A DNA stretch of 64,000 bases. Origin: Streptomyces sp. NBC_00691 (lineage in GTDB: Bacteria; Actinomycetota; Actinomycetes; Streptomycetales; Streptomycetaceae). Position numbers and translations under genes: made by a program. Below, in pieces: positions 1 to 12,313 of this stretch (its first letter is position 1; each line of letters opens with the position of its first letter). The notes beneath the pieces were generated by a model. The model was not told where the DNA came from, searched no databases, and saw only the letters and a program-made list of their open reading frames with translations. The stretch covers positions 1,612,001 through 1,676,000 of the forward strand of contig NZ_CP109007.1 of assembly GCF_036226665.1 (NCBI RefSeq), written 5' to 3'.

Positions 1-2
1 AA

Positions 3-389
3 CTCGCGACCGAGGCCGAGAAGCTGCTGCCGGTGTCGGACCTCAAGGCGGCGCGCGCCGCCTTCCGTTCCCTCAACGAGCGGTGGGAGGCCGTCGGCCA
101 CGTCCCGCGTGACGCCCGCCCCAAGGTCGAGGGCCGGATGCACACGGTGGAGCGGGCCATCCAGGAGGCCGAGGAGACCGAGTGGCGCCGGACGAACCCG
201 GAGGCGCGCGCGCGTGCCGCGGGTCTGACCGGTCAGCTCCAGGACGCGGTCGAGAAGCTCCGCAAGCAGATCGACGCGGCCCGTGCCGCAGGCAACGACG
301 CCAAGGCCGACAAGCTCTCCCGTGAGCTGGAGGGCCGCCAGGCCCTGCTCGACCAGGCCATGAAGGGCCTGGAGGAGTTCGGCGGCTGA
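3..389 (+). CDS. DUF349 domain-containing protein (C-terminal part)
   Basis: The reading frame is open at the left edge, so only about the last 128 residues are present; the true start lies outside. The visible part is strongly charged and helical, with an RSLNERWEAVGHVPRD segment typical of DUF349 repeats (aromatic-rich helix pairs), followed by a coiled-coil-like tail (EKLRKQIDAARAAGNDAKADKL) ending in MKGLEEFGG. DUF349 proteins have no established biochemical role in Streptomyces. The gene converges on relA and is separated from it by a strong bidirectional terminator. Family assignment is confident; function is not known. Confidence 0.8.
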   Translation, partial: LATEAEKLLPVSDLKAARAAFRSLNERWEAVGHVPRDARPKVEGRMHTVERAIQEAEETEWRRTNPEARARAAGLTGQLQDAVEKLRKQIDAARAAGNDAKADKLSRELEGRQALLDQAMKGLEEFGG

Positions 390-399
390 CCCGGCCGAG

Positions 400-452
400 A
401 CCGTACGAGGAAGGCCCCCCGGCTCAGCGCCGGGGGGCCTTCCTCGTACGGT
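400..452. terminator. Bidirectional terminator between DUF349 gene and relA
   Basis: A perfect 24-bp inverted repeat (400-423 and 429-452) with a 5-nt loop lies between two convergent genes. It probably stops transcription from both sides. Confidence 0.9.
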
Positions 453-473
453 GCGGCCGCGGGGAGACTTCCC

Positions 474-2969
<2,496 letters not shown>

Positions 2970-3152
2970 GAGCGCTCCTCTGGGGTCCCCCCGGACGGAG
3001 TCTGGGGGAGGTACCGGGTCCCCCGGTCAGGCCCGGAAAGGCCATGGTATCGAGCCCTGACACGCACTGCTCACGGGGCCGGGGCGGGGAACGGGACCGA
3101 CGGCGGGCCCGGCAGGCCCCTCGGGCCCGGACCGGGGTACTCCGGAAAACCG

Positions 3153-3187
3153 AAGGGGCGCTCCGGGGATTCCCCGGAGCGCCCCTT
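3153..3187. terminator. Terminator downstream of apt
   Basis: Inverted repeat with 16-17-bp arms (3153-3169, 3171-3187) and a minimal loop, just past the apt stop codon on the minus strand. It ends the secD-secF-apt unit and separates it from relA. Confidence 0.85.
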
Positions 3188-3205
3188 GCGGGGTGAAGCC
3201 CGATG

Positions 3206-3757
3206 TCAGACGGTGATCAGCGCCGTGAGCGGAGCGCCGTTCAGAGCCGGCTCCAGCCGGGAGCGGCCCGGGAGGAAGCCGAGTTCCATCAGGACCGCGA
3301 CGCCCGCCACCTCGGCGCCCGCGCGGCGGATGAGCTCGATCGAGGCCTCGGCCGTACCGCCGGTGGCGAGGACGTCGTCGATGACCATGACGCGGTCGCC
3401 CGCGGCCAGGTCCTCGGCGTGCACCTCGATCTCGGCGGTGCCGTACTCCAGCTCGTACGCCTGGCGGAGCGTCGCCCCGGGGAGCTTGCCGGCCTTGCGG
3501 ACCGGGATGAAGCCCAGTCCCGCGCGGACGGCCACCGGGGCGGCCAGGATGAAGCCGCGCGCCTCGAGACCGACGATCTTCGTCGCACCGTGCGCGGTGC
3601 ACAGCCCGGCGAGGGCGTCGGTGAGCGCCGTGAACGCCCCCGGGTCCGCGAGCAGCGGCGTGATGTCCTTGAACAGCACGCCCGGCTTCGGGTAGTCCGG
3701 TACGTCGCGGATGCGGCTGAGCAGGAGGTCGGTGACGTCCTGGGCCTCGGCGGTCAT
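3206..3757 (-). CDS. apt: Adenine phosphoribosyltransferase
   Basis: Converts adenine and PRPP to AMP in purine salvage. The 183 residues contain the family's PDYPKPGVLFKDITPL start region, the EARGFILAAPVA segment, and the PRPP-binding loop VMVIDDVLATGGTA near residues 123-136. Its ATG overlaps the secF stop codon by the ATGA arrangement, so it is translationally coupled to secF. The secF-apt-relA order is usual in actinomycetes; Apt activity and (p)ppGpp metabolism both touch purine pools, but any direct functional link is inference. Confidence 0.95.
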   Translation of the reverse strand: MTAEAQDVTDLLLSRIRDVPDYPKPGVLFKDITPLLADPGAFTALTDALAGLCTAHGATKIVGLEARGFILAAPVAVRAGLGFIPVRKAGKLPGATLRQAYELEYGTAEIEVHAEDLAAGDRVMVIDDVLATGGTAEASIELIRRAGAEVAGVAVLMELGFLPGRSRLEPALNGAPLTALITV

Positions 3758-4833
3758 CCTCGCTGCTCCGAGGAGCGGCCGCGACGGCTCGCCCGCGGAC
3801 CGACGACGGCGACCTCGTGGTCGTCCGAGGGGTCGTCCGACCCGTCGTACGACTCGCCCTTGGCGGCCGCACCGGCCCGCTTCGCCATGATGCGCTTCTT
3901 GAGCGCCCTGATCGCCGGCTCGCGCTCCTTGAGGTCGGCGACGAGCGGGGTGGCGATGAAGATCGAGGAGTACGCACCGGCGGCGAGACCGACGAACAGC
4001 GACAGCGAGATGTCGTTGAGCATGCCGGCGCCGAGGACGCCACCACCGATGAAGAGCAGGCCGGCGACCGGCAGCAGCGCGACGACGGTGGTGTTGATCG
4101 AACGGACCAGGGTGCCGTTGATCGAGCGGTTGGCCATCTCGCTGTACGTGAAGCGGGTCTGCTTCGTGATGTCCTTCGTCTGTTCCTTGAGGGAGTCGAA
4201 GACGACGACCGTGTCGTACAGCGAATAACCGAGGATCGTCAGCAGACCGATGACCGTACCGACGGTCACCTCGAAGCCGACCAGCGAGTAGATGCCGACC
4301 GTGATCGTGAGGTCGTGGATCAGCGCGATGAGCGCGGCGACCGCCATTCTCCACTCGAAGGCGATGGCCAGATAGATCACCACGAGGATCATGAAGACCC
4401 CGAGGCCGGTCCAGGCCTTGGTGGCGATCTGCTCACCCCAGCTGGGGCCGACGAGCTCCGCCGCGATCTTGTCCTCGGGGACGTTCAGGTCCTTGGCGAG
4501 CTCCGAGCGGACCTTGTCGGACTGCGCGGTGTCGAGGCCGCCGACCTGGATGCGCAGGGAGCCGTTGCCGAGCTGCTGGACGATCGCGTCGTGGCCGGAG
4601 GCCTCTTCCGCGTACTCCTGCGCCTGGCTGACGGAGACTTCCGACTTCGGGGTGGTGAAGACGGCACCGCCCTGGAACTCGATGCCCATGTTGAGGCCGC
4701 GGACGGCCAGGGCGACGATGGCGGTGATGGTGATCAGGATGGACAGGCCATACCAGATCTTGCGGTTGCCGATGAAGTCGTAGCCGACCTCACCACGGTG
4801 GAGCCGGGCGCCGAGATCGCCGAGCTTCGACAT
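3754..4833 (-). CDS. secF: Protein translocase subunit SecF
   Basis: Partner of SecD in the membrane complex that uses proton motive force to assist SecYEG-mediated export. The 359 residues contain an N-terminal membrane segment (WYGLSILITITAIVAL), the GIEFQGGAVF motif near residue 45, and a C-terminal block of five membrane segments with GYSLYDTVVVFDSLKE. ATG at 4833 is preferred over the longer frame because SecF families begin with a short cytoplasmic tail and the gene then follows secD with a one-base gap. A charged tail (about 40 residues, ending RRGRSSEQRG) follows the last segment. Confidence 0.95.
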   Translation of the reverse strand: MSKLGDLGARLHRGEVGYDFIGNRKIWYGLSILITITAIVALAVRGLNMGIEFQGGAVFTTPKSEVSVSQAQEYAEEASGHDAIVQQLGNGSLRIQVGGLDTAQSDKVRSELAKDLNVPEDKIAAELVGPSWGEQIATKAWTGLGVFMILVVIYLAIAFEWRMAVAALIALIHDLTITVGIYSLVGFEVTVGTVIGLLTILGYSLYDTVVVFDSLKEQTKDITKQTRFTYSEMANRSINGTLVRSINTTVVALLPVAGLLFIGGGVLGAGMLNDISLSLFVGLAAGAYSSIFIATPLVADLKEREPAIRALKKRIMAKRAGAAAKGESYDGSDDPSDDHEVAVVGPRASRRGRSSEQRG

Positions 4834-4834
4834 C

Positions 4835-6610
4835 TCACGCCTCCTTCGGGTCGACAGGGCCAGCGACAGAGGCATTGGCACGGCGGGTGCGGCGCAGCGG
4901 CGGCTTGGCGCCGAGTCGCTTCGGGTCCAGGCCGGACCAGGCGTGGCCCTCGCCGAAGAACTTGGTCCGCGCGAGGAGCGTCATGACCGGCTTGGTGAAG
5001 AGGAACACCACGACGACGTCGAGCAGGGTGGTCAGGCCGAGCGTGAACGCGAAGCCCTGGACCTTGCCGACGGTGACGATGAAGAGCACGGCGGCGGCCA
5101 GGAACGACACGAAGTCGGAGACCAGGATGGTACGACGGGCGCGCGGCCAGGCGCGCTCGACGGCCGGGCGGAGGGTGCGGCCCTCGCGGAGCTCGTCACG
5201 GATGCGCTCGAAGTACACGATGAACGAGTCCGCGGTGATACCGATGGCGACGATGGCGCCACAGACGGCGGGCAGGTTCAGCGCGAAGCCGATGGCCGGG
5301 CCGAGCAGGGCCATGATCACGTAGGTGAGCAGCGCGGAGACGCCGAGGCTGAGGATGGCGATCAGCGACAGGCCGCGGTAGTAGGCCACCAGGTAGATGA
5401 TGACGAGGGCGAGACCGATGGCGCCGGCGATCAGACCGGCCTCCAGCTGGTCGCCACCGAGCGCGGCGGTGACGGTGTCGACGCTCTGCGTCTCGAAGGA
5501 GAGCGGCAGGGCACCGTACGACAGGATGTTGCCGAGGTCCTGGGCCGACTGCTGGTTGAAGTTGCCGGAGATCTCGGCGCTGGCGCTCAGCGTCTGGCGC
5601 ACGGACGGGGCCGAGACGACCTCGCCGTCCAGGACGATCGCGAACCGGTTCTGCGGGTCGGCCTGCGAGGAGAGCTTGCCGGTGATCGACTGGAACTTCT
5701 TGGAGCCGCCGTCCGTGAAGTCCATGGTGACGATCCACATGCCACGCTGCTGGTCGAAGACGCCCTTGGCGTCGTCGACGTCCTTGCCGTCCACCTCGGC
5801 CGGGCCGAGGAGGTACTTCGACCACACACCCGGCGCGTCCTCGCCACAGGCCACGGCGGGCTGGGTCGGGAGGGCACCCTGGCCGGCGGTGGAGCGCTGC
5901 TTGGGGTCGAGGCAGTTCAGGGAGGCGAACTTCTGCTGGAGCGCCGCGGTGTCGGCATCCGGCGCCGGGGTCGCCGACGGGGTGCCGGTGGCCTTCGGCT
6001 TCGCGGACGACGAGGCGCTGCCGGTGGGCGTCGGGGACGGGGCCTTGAGGGCCTCGGTGAGCGCACGGCCCTGGGCGGAGCCGGTGGCGGTCGGGGTGGC
6101 CGGCTTCTCGCCCACCGACGAGCCGGAGGTGGAGGCGGACGGCTTCGGCGTGGCCGAGGGGGAACCGGAGGAGCTGGCGCTGGGCGCCGGCGCGGGTCCG
6201 CCGTTCGTCACCGCGAGAACGGGCCGGAAGTAGAGCCGGGCGGTGGTACCGACCTGCTCACGGGCCTGCTTCTCGTTCGTCCCACGCGGGATGTTGACGA
6301 TGATGTTCGCATCGCCCTGCGTCTGGACCTCGGCCTCGGAGACACCGAGACCGTTGACACGGCGCTCGATGATGCCGACGGCGGTGTTCATGTTGGTCTC
6401 GTTGACCGCCGAGCCCTGGCCAGGATCAGCCTTGGCCTTGAGCGTGATCGACGTACCGCCGGCGAGGTCGATGCCCAGGCGCGGGGTGGTGTGCCCCGAC
6501 CAGAACATGCCGCCGGTGAGTGCGACCATGGCGATCAGGATGAGTGCCAGGGCGCGGCCCGGCCGGCTCTGTCCCCCCGCCGGCCTTCGGCCCTTCTTCG
6601 GTGCTGCCAC
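4835..6610 (-). CDS. secD: Protein translocase subunit SecD
   Basis: Larger SecDF subunit with an extracytoplasmic domain that pulls emerging preproteins outward. The 591 residues begin at a GTG preceded by GGGAGATACGACAG; one membrane segment follows (residues ~20-40), then the family motif RLGIDLAGGTSI near 50. A Ser/Thr/Pro/Ala-rich insert of over 100 residues (roughly 135-240) interrupts the extracytoplasmic P1 domain. Five C-terminal membrane segments carry YFERIRDELREG, the SecD signature. The stop lies one base before secF, showing co-translation. Confidence 0.95.
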   Translation of the reverse strand: MAAPKKGRRPAGGQSRPGRALALILIAMVALTGGMFWSGHTTPRLGIDLAGGTSITLKAKADPGQGSAVNETNMNTAVGIIERRVNGLGVSEAEVQTQGDANIIVNIPRGTNEKQAREQVGTTARLYFRPVLAVTNGGPAPAPSASSSGSPSATPKPSASTSGSSVGEKPATPTATGSAQGRALTEALKAPSPTPTGSASSSAKPKATGTPSATPAPDADTAALQQKFASLNCLDPKQRSTAGQGALPTQPAVACGEDAPGVWSKYLLGPAEVDGKDVDDAKGVFDQQRGMWIVTMDFTDGGSKKFQSITGKLSSQADPQNRFAIVLDGEVVSAPSVRQTLSASAEISGNFNQQSAQDLGNILSYGALPLSFETQSVDTVTAALGGDQLEAGLIAGAIGLALVIIYLVAYYRGLSLIAILSLGVSALLTYVIMALLGPAIGFALNLPAVCGAIVAIGITADSFIVYFERIRDELREGRTLRPAVERAWPRARRTILVSDFVSFLAAAVLFIVTVGKVQGFAFTLGLTTLLDVVVVFLFTKPVMTLLARTKFFGEGHAWSGLDPKRLGAKPPLRRTRRANASVAGPVDPKEA

Positions 6611-6754
6611 CTGTCGTATCTCCCTGTCCAACCGTCCCGCGCTCTGTGTGCGCGGGACGGCCACGAAGTGTGTGTGGGGACCTTCCCCCGCAGACGTGGA
6701 ACCGTTCCGAGCACCGCGCACGCCGGTGGGCGCGCGCGGTGTCCTCGACCGCGA

Positions 6755-7219
6755 CTACTTCGCGTCGGTCTCGCCGTCGGCCTTGCCGTCTTTCTGGCCC
6801 TCCGCAGCGTCGGACACGTCCGACTTCTTCGTCAGATCGGCCTTCGGCGCGTCCTCGACCGTCTCCGTGGCCTCGGCGGTCTCGGTCAGCGACGACGCGT
6901 CGTCCGGGACGACGGTGTCGGAGTCCGAGCTCTCGTCGTCACCGTGGACGATGCGGTTGTACTCGGAGTCCTCGAGGACGGCGCCGATCGCGTTCTTGGC
7001 GTAGACGGCGTGGACGCCGGGCGCGACCTCGAGGAGGACGGTCTCGTCGCCGATCTCCTTGACGGTGGCGTACATCCCCCCGATCGTCCGTACGCCGGTG
7101 CCGGGCTGCATCTCGTTGCGCATCTGCGCCGCCGCCTGCTGCTTCTTCTTGGCAGAGCGGGTCATCAGGAACATGGCCCCGATGAGGACGATGAAGGGGA
7201 GGAGGGTCACGATGCTCAC
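6755..7219 (-). CDS. yajC: Preprotein translocase subunit YajC
   Basis: Small single-span membrane protein that associates with SecDF. It has one N-terminal membrane segment (residues 3-20, LLPFIVLIGAMFLMTRS), a basic KKKQQ stretch, and the YajC core GTGVRTIGGMYATVKEIGDE, then an acidic Ser/Thr/Asp tail of about 60 residues that is probably disordered. The GTG start has GAAGGAAA upstream. It lies between ruvB and secD on the same strand, the usual ruvCAB-yajC-secD-secF order, so export and recombination genes may share transcripts. Confidence 0.92.
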   Translation of the reverse strand: MSIVTLLPFIVLIGAMFLMTRSAKKKQQAAAQMRNEMQPGTGVRTIGGMYATVKEIGDETVLLEVAPGVHAVYAKNAIGAVLEDSEYNRIVHGDDESSDSDTVVPDDASSLTETAEATETVEDAPKADLTKKSDVSDAAEGQKDGKADGETDAK

Positions 7220-7384
7220 GGGACGGGTTTCCTTCGCACGGTCGCGGAGAACCCGCGGCCTGATCTTCGGGGGTGGGCGCGCCGACCAGAAAGGGCGGCA
7301 TCGGCGGAGTCTAGGCGAGTCCGCATCGACTGAACAACGTCCAGCATCGCACCCCGGTTCCTCTCCGGGCGAGTGTCAGCCCCG

Positions 7385-8464
7385 TCACGCCCCGAAGAGC
7401 CCCTGTTGTCCGCTTCCGGCTGCCCCCGGGCCCGCTGCCTGCGGCGGAACCAGTCCGAGGTGGGCCCATGCCGCGGGGGTGGCGACCCGGCCACGGGGCG
7501 TCCGGGCCAGCAGACCCTCCCTTACGAGGAAGGGTTCGGCGACCTCCTCGACGGTCTCGCGCTCCTCCCCCACCGCCACGGCCAGCGTCGAGAGACCGAC
7601 CGGTCCGCCGCCGAAGAGCTTGAGCAGGGCCTCCAGGACGGCGCGGTCCAGCCGGTCGAGGCCGCGGCCGTCGACCTCGTACACGCTGAGGGCCGCCTCG
7701 GCGATCTCCCGGGTGATCACGCCGTCGGCCCTGACCTGTGCGTAGTCGCGGACGCGGCGGAGCAGCCGGTTGGCGATGCGGGGGGTGCCGCGGGACCGGC
7801 CGGCGATCTCGGCGGCACCCGCCGGGTCGATCTCGACGTCGAGGAGTCCGGCGGATCGGTGGATCACGCGCTGGAGCTCGGCCGGGTCGTAGAACTCCAT
7901 GTGCCCCGTGAAGCCGAAGCGGTCGCGCAGCGGCGGCGGCAGCAGACCGGCCCGGGTGGTGGCGCCGACCAGGGTGAAAGGCGGGAGTTCCAGCGGGATG
8001 GCGGTGGCGCCGGGGCCCTTGCCGACGATGACGTCGACGCGGAAGTCCTCCATCGCCATGTAGAGCATCTCCTCGGCGGGCCGGGACATCCGGTGGATCT
8101 CGTCGAGGAAGAGGATCTCGCCCTCCTGGAGGGAGGAGAGGATCGCGGCGAGGTCGCCGGCGTGCTGGATGGCGGGGCCCGAGGTGATGCGGATCGGCGC
8201 GTTCATCTCGGCGGCGATGATCATCGAGAGGGTGGTCTTGCCGAGGCCGGGCGCGCCGGAGAGCAGCACGTGGTCGGCGGTGGCACCGCGCTGGCGGGCG
8301 GCCTTGAGGACCAGGTCGAGCTGCTGGCGGACCTTCTCCTGGCCGACGAACTCGCTGAGGTCCTTGGGCCGCAGGGCCGCCTCGACGGCCTGGTCGTCAC
8401 CCTCGGCCGATGCCCCGACGATGCGCGCCTCGTCGTCGCCGGTGGTCTCGTCGTCCCAGTTCAC
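7385..8464 (-). CDS. ruvB: Holliday junction branch migration ATPase RuvB
   Basis: AAA+ motor that drives branch migration on Holliday junctions together with RuvA. Walker [11 protein letters not shown] lies near residue 72, Walker B LFLDEIHR near 121, and sensor region [19 protein letters not shown] near 165. The C-terminal winged-helix domain ([23 protein letters not shown]) is complete. Length 359 is normal for actinomycetes. The start is GTG (MNWDDET) with a weak AGAAG upstream, 79 bases after ruvA. Confidence 0.96.
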   Translation of the reverse strand: MNWDDETTGDDEARIVGASAEGDDQAVEAALRPKDLSEFVGQEKVRQQLDLVLKAARQRGATADHVLLSGAPGLGKTTLSMIIAAEMNAPIRITSGPAIQHAGDLAAILSSLQEGEILFLDEIHRMSRPAEEMLYMAMEDFRVDVIVGKGPGATAIPLELPPFTLVGATTRAGLLPPPLRDRFGFTGHMEFYDPAELQRVIHRSAGLLDVEIDPAGAAEIAGRSRGTPRIANRLLRRVRDYAQVRADGVITREIAEAALSVYEVDGRGLDRLDRAVLEALLKLFGGGPVGLSTLAVAVGEERETVEEVAEPFLVREGLLARTPRGRVATPAAWAHLGLVPPQAAGPGAAGSGQQGLFGA

Positions 8465-8543
8465 GGTTCTTCTGCCTTCTCGGTGGTGGTGCGGTGGTCG
8501 GTGCGGCGGGGTGTGGGAAGGGCCCGGCGCGCGGCGGAGTCCG

Positions 8544-9176
8544 TCAGCGGGCGCGGTTCAGGGACTGCAGGGCCGCCCGCAGAAGCTGCGGCACCGGCGC
8601 CGAGCCGCCCGCGGCGATGGCCTCCTCCGCCTGCGGCGTCACCGCCGCCACCGCCTCCTCCGCGTCGCGCGACGCGTAGCCGAGGCCGATGAGCGCGGCG
8701 GACAGCTGCTCGGTCCACGGCGCCGGCCCGGAGGCCGCCGCCCGCTGGGCGCCGACCATGCCGCTGCTGCCGAGCGGAGCGCCGAGCTTGTCCTTCAGTT
8801 CGAGGAGGAGTTTCTGCGCGCCCTTCTTGCCGATGCCGGGGACGGACATGAGCGCCTTCTCGTCACCGGTGGACACGGCCAGGCGCAGGGCGTCGGGGCT
8901 GTGCACCCCGAGCATGGCCTGGGCGAGGCGGGGCCCGACGCCGCTGGCGGTCTGGAGGAGCTCGAAGACCTGCCGCTCGTCGTCGTCCGCGAAGCCGTAC
9001 AGGGTGAGGGAGTCCTCCCGTACGACGAGGGAGGTGGCGAGCCGGGCGTCCTCACCGATCCGCAGTCCCGCGAGCGTTCCCGGGGTGCACTGGACGGCCA
9101 TGCCCACTCCGCCGACCTCGATGACGGCCGTGGTGGGGGCGAGCGCGGCGACCGGGCCGCTGACGAAGGCGATCAT
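8544..9176 (-). CDS. ruvA: Holliday junction DNA-binding protein RuvA
   Basis: Tetrameric junction-binding subunit that targets RuvB. Its 210 residues open with [23 protein letters not shown] (OB-fold domain I), include the helix-hairpin-helix regions ([12 protein letters not shown] and [19 protein letters not shown]), and end with a C-terminal RuvB-binding domain ([15 protein letters not shown]). ATG at 9176 overlaps the ruvC stop (ATGA), setting the start and implying coupling. Confidence 0.96.
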   Translation of the reverse strand: MIAFVSGPVAALAPTTAVIEVGGVGMAVQCTPGTLAGLRIGEDARLATSLVVREDSLTLYGFADDDERQVFELLQTASGVGPRLAQAMLGVHSPDALRLAVSTGDEKALMSVPGIGKKGAQKLLLELKDKLGAPLGSSGMVGAQRAAASGPAPWTEQLSAALIGLGYASRDAEEAVAAVTPQAEEAIAAGGSAPVPQLLRAALQSLNRAR

Positions 9177-9736
9177 CGGGTTCGGCCTTTCACTGCGGCC
9201 GCCTGCCGGGCGACCGCCTGCTGGAGACGGTTCTCGGCGACGGCCTGCTGGAGACGGTTCTGGGCGGGGGCGCGCCAGATGTGACAGATGGCGAGGGCGA
9301 GGGCGTCGGCGGCGTCGGCCGGCTTGGGCGGGGCGGAGAGCCGGAGCAGCCGGGTCACCATGGCCCCCACCTGCGCCTTGTCGGCGCGCCCGCTGCCGGT
9401 GACGGCGGCCTTGACCTCGCTGGGGGTGTGCAGGGCCACGGGGATGCCGCGGCGCGAGGCGCAGAGCATCGCGACGGCACTGGCCTGGGCCGTGCCCATC
9501 ACCGTACGGACGTTGTGCTGGCTGAACACCCGCTCCACGGCGACCAGTTCGGGCGAGAAGCGGTCGAGCCACTCCTCGATGCCGCGCTCGATGCCGACGA
9601 GGCGCACGCCGATGTCGTCGTCCGCGGCCGTCCGCACCACGCCCACCCCGAGCATGGTGAGGGGCCGTCCGGCGACGCCCTCGACGACGCCGACGCCGCA
9701 CCGGGTCAGGCCCGGGTCCACCCCGAGAACACGCAC
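9173..9736 (-). CDS. ruvC: Crossover junction endodeoxyribonuclease RuvC
   Basis: Resolves Holliday junctions by paired nicks. The RNase-H-like core carries the acidic residues expected: [14 protein letters not shown] (Asp7), VAVERVF (Glu near 68) and the C-terminal [11 protein letters not shown] cluster. After the core, at about residue 155, is a 30-residue tail with two copies of the nonapeptide [10 protein letters not shown], which is not part of the conserved fold. First gene of ruvCAB; a terminator separates it from yebC upstream. Confidence 0.95.
   Translation of the reverse strand: MRVLGVDPGLTRCGVGVVEGVAGRPLTMLGVGVVRTAADDDIGVRLVGIERGIEEWLDRFSPELVAVERVFSQHNVRTVMGTAQASAVAMLCASRRGIPVALHTPSEVKAAVTGSGRADKAQVGAMVTRLLRLSAPPKPADAADALALAICHIWRAPAQNRLQQAVAENRLQQAVARQAAAVKGRTR
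9211..9264. repeat. 27-bp tandem duplication inside ruvC
   Basis: Two adjacent 27-bp units (9211-9237 and 9238-9264) differ at two positions and encode NRLQQAVAE and NRLQQAVAR in the RuvC tail. The phase keeps the reading frame. Confidence 0.9.
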
Positions 9737-9809
9737 GCCGTGATCCCCTCCTCGCTCACCTGTTTGTGCAGGCTATCCGCTGCCACCGACAACGCCGCAC
9801 GAACGACAA

Positions 9810-9841
9810 CGGGCCGACGGGGGTGTGTCCCCGTCGGCCCG
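9810..9841. terminator. Terminator downstream of yebC
   Basis: Perfect 13-bp arms (9810-9822, 9829-9841) with a 6-nt loop lie 31 bases past the yebC stop on the minus strand. It splits pdxST-yebC from ruvCAB. Confidence 0.85.
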
Positions 9842-9871
9842 CTGCGGAACCGTGTCGATCGACGGTCCGGA

Positions 9872-10624
9872 TCAGACGTCGACCTTCGCCATGACCTCGT
9901 CGCTGACGTCGAAGTTGGCGAAGACGTTCTGCACGTCGTCGCTGTCCTCCAGCGCGTCGATCAGCTTGAACATCTTGCGCGCGCCCTCTTCGTCGAGCTC
10001 GACCTGCATGGTCGGCACGAAGCTGGAATCGGCCGAGTCGTAGTCGATGCCGGCCTCCTGGAGGGCGGTACGGACCGCGACCAGGTCGGTGGCCTCGCTG
10101 ATGATCTCGAAGGAGTCACCGAGGTCGTTGACCTCCTCGGCACCGGCCTCGAGCACCGACTCCAGGACGTCGTCCTCGGACAGCTCGCCCTTCGGGAGCA
10201 CGACGACGCCCTTGCGGTTGAACAGGTACGAGACCGAGCCCGGGTCGGCCATGGAGCCGCCGTTGCGGGTCATGGCCACGCGCACGTCCGAGGCGGCACG
10301 GTTCCGGTTGTCGGTGAGGCACTCGATGAGCACCGCGACACCGTTCGGGCCGTAGCCCTCGTACATGATCGTGGCGTAGTCGGCGCCGCCGGCCTCGAGA
10401 CCCGCACCGCGCTTGAGCGCGGAGTCGATGTTCTTGTTCGGGACCGACTGCTTCTTCGCCTTCTGGACGGCGTCGAAGAGCGTCGGGTTACCGTCCAGGT
10501 CGGCGCCGCCCGTGCGGGCCGCGACCTCGATGTTCTTGATCAGCTTCGCGAAGAGCTTGCCGCGCTTGGCATCGATCACGGCCTTCTTGTGCTTCGTCGT
10601 AGCCCATTTAGAGTGGCCGGACAT
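9872..10624 (-). CDS. YebC/PmpR-family probable transcription/translation factor
   Basis: The 250-residue protein has the family's N-terminus [37 protein letters not shown] and conserved central [21 protein letters not shown] segment. Members are described as DNA-binding regulators and, for some YebC proteins, as factors that relieve ribosome stalling at proline runs. AAGGAGA nine bases upstream fixes the ATG. It sits between pdxT (62-base gap) and ruvC, its usual place, and may be co-transcribed with pdxST. Confidence 0.93.
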   Translation of the reverse strand: MSGHSKWATTKHKKAVIDAKRGKLFAKLIKNIEVAARTGGADLDGNPTLFDAVQKAKKQSVPNKNIDSALKRGAGLEAGGADYATIMYEGYGPNGVAVLIECLTDNRNRAASDVRVAMTRNGGSMADPGSVSYLFNRKGVVVLPKGELSEDDVLESVLEAGAEEVNDLGDSFEIISEATDLVAVRTALQEAGIDYDSADSSFVPTMQVELDEEGARKMFKLIDALEDSDDVQNVFANFDVSDEVMAKVDV

Positions 10625-10686
10625 CTGCCTGTCTCCTTCGCGTAACCCATTTCTGAACGAACCCCAGAGATCCTACCGGGATCGGA

Positions 10687-11277
10687 TCAGCGTGCCGCGC
10701 GCACCATGTCGACGAACAGGGCGTGAATACGGTGATCCCCGGTGAGCTCGGGGTGGAACGAGGTCGCCAGCACCCGGCCCTGCCGTACGGCGACGATGTG
10801 GCCCTCGTGCTCGGCGAGGATCTCGACCTCGGCGCCGACGGACTCCACCCAGGGGGCCCGGATGAAGACGCCCTCGACGGGGCCGTCCTCGATGCCCGCG
10901 ACGGTGACGCCGGCCTCGAAGGACTCGTTCTGCCGCCCGAAGGCGTTGCGGCGGACGATCATGTCGATGCCGCCGAAGGTCTCCTGGCCCGAACGCGGGT
11001 CGAGGATCTTCTCGGCGAGCATGATCAGACCGGCGCAGGTGCCGTAGACCGGCAGGCCGGCGGCTATCCGCTCGCGCAGCGGCTCCGCCATGCCGAACAG
11101 CTCGGCCAGCTTGGAGATGGTGGTGGACTCCCCGCCGGGGATGACCAGACCGTCGATCTCGGCCAGCTCTTCGGGGCGCCGGACCGGCCTGGCCACGGCG
11201 TCAGCCGCGGCCAGGGCGATCAGGTGCTCCCGTACGTCGCCCTGGAGAGCCAGGACACCGATCACGGGTGTCGTCAT
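10687..11277 (-). CDS. pdxT: Pyridoxal 5'-phosphate synthase glutaminase subunit PdxT
   Basis: Class I glutamine amidotransferase subunit that hydrolyses glutamine and passes ammonia to PdxS. Visible features are [13 protein letters not shown] at the start, the oxyanion segment IPGGESTT near 47-54, the nucleophile Cys in [11 protein letters not shown] near residue 80, and the His-Glu pair in SFHPELTGD near 172. The 196-residue length is typical. It follows pdxS after six bases, so the two subunits are made together. Confidence 0.95.
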   Translation of the reverse strand: MTTPVIGVLALQGDVREHLIALAAADAVARPVRRPEELAEIDGLVIPGGESTTISKLAELFGMAEPLRERIAAGLPVYGTCAGLIMLAEKILDPRSGQETFGGIDMIVRRNAFGRQNESFEAGVTVAGIEDGPVEGVFIRAPWVESVGAEVEILAEHEGHIVAVRQGRVLATSFHPELTGDHRIHALFVDMVRAAR

Positions 11278-11283
11278 GAGTGA

Positions 11284-12198
11284 CTACCAGCCGCGGTTGG
11301 CGTAGCGCTCGGACTCGGGGAGGGTGTCGCAGTTGATGCCGACCATGGCCTCGCCCAGGTTGCGGGAGGCGTCCGCGATGATCTTCGGGTCGTCGTAGAA
11401 GGTGGTGGCCTTCACGATGGCGGCGGCGCGCTTGGCCGGGTCGCCCGACTTGAAGATGCCGGAGCCGACGAAGACGCCCTCGGCACCGAGCTGGCGCATG
11501 AGCGCGGCGTCGGCGGGGGTGGCGACGCCACCGGCGGAGAACAGCACGACCGGGAGCTTGCCGAGCTCGGCGACCTCCTTGACGAGCTCGTAGGGGGCGC
11601 GCAGGTCCTTGGCGGCGGCGAACAGCTCGTTGTTGTCGAAGCCGCGCAGGCGGGCGATCTCGTTCTTGATCTGACGCAGGTGGCGGACGGCCTCGACGAC
11701 GTTGCCGGTGCCGGCCTCGCCCTTGGAGCGGATCATGGCCGCGCCCTCGGCGATGCGGCGCAGGGCCTCGCCCAGGTTGGTGGCGCCACAGACGAAGGGG
11801 GTCGTGAAGGCCCACTTGTCGGAGTGGTTGACCTCGTCGGCCGGGGTGAGGACCTCCGACTCGTCGATGTAGTCGACACCGAGGGACTGCAGGACCTGGG
11901 CCTCGACGAAGTGGCCGATGCGGGACTTGGCCATGACCGGGATGGAGACCGCGCCGATGATCTCTTCGATCATGTTCGGGTCGGACATGCGGGCCACGCC
12001 GCCGTCCTTGCGGATGTCCGCGGGGACCCGCTCCAGGGCCATGACGGCCACGGCGCCGGCGTCCTCGGCGATCTTCGCCTGCTCGGCGTTGACCACGTCC
12101 ATGATCACGCCGCCCTTGAGCTGCTCGGCCATGCCGCGCTTCACACGGGCGGTGCCGGTCTCGGGGGACTGGGGGGAAACGGAAGGCGTGGTGGACAC
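11284..12198 (-). CDS. pdxS: Pyridoxal 5'-phosphate synthase lyase subunit PdxS
   Basis: TIM-barrel synthase that forms PLP from ribose 5-phosphate, glyceraldehyde 3-phosphate and PdxT-derived ammonia. Diagnostic segments are [45 protein letters not shown], and [14 protein letters not shown] with the catalytic lysines, plus [13 protein letters not shown]. The GTG start has GAGGT upstream. A short Ser/Thr/Pro tail (residues 1-18) precedes the barrel. Only the DXP-independent pathway genes are seen here. Confidence 0.96.
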   Translation of the reverse strand: MSTTPSVSPQSPETGTARVKRGMAEQLKGGVIMDVVNAEQAKIAEDAGAVAVMALERVPADIRKDGGVARMSDPNMIEEIIGAVSIPVMAKSRIGHFVEAQVLQSLGVDYIDESEVLTPADEVNHSDKWAFTTPFVCGATNLGEALRRIAEGAAMIRSKGEAGTGNVVEAVRHLRQIKNEIARLRGFDNNELFAAAKDLRAPYELVKEVAELGKLPVVLFSAGGVATPADAALMRQLGAEGVFVGSGIFKSGDPAKRAAAIVKATTFYDDPKIIADASRNLGEAMVGINCDTLPESERYANRGW

Positions 12199-12313
12199 GG
12201 GGACCTCACTCGTGACAACGGGGGTTGACGACTAGGTCGAGGAAACAGTCCACGTGCAGTCCACAGCAAGGGCCAATGTGGACCCGGTGGATCGTTTTCG
12301 CAGGCTGAGAGCG

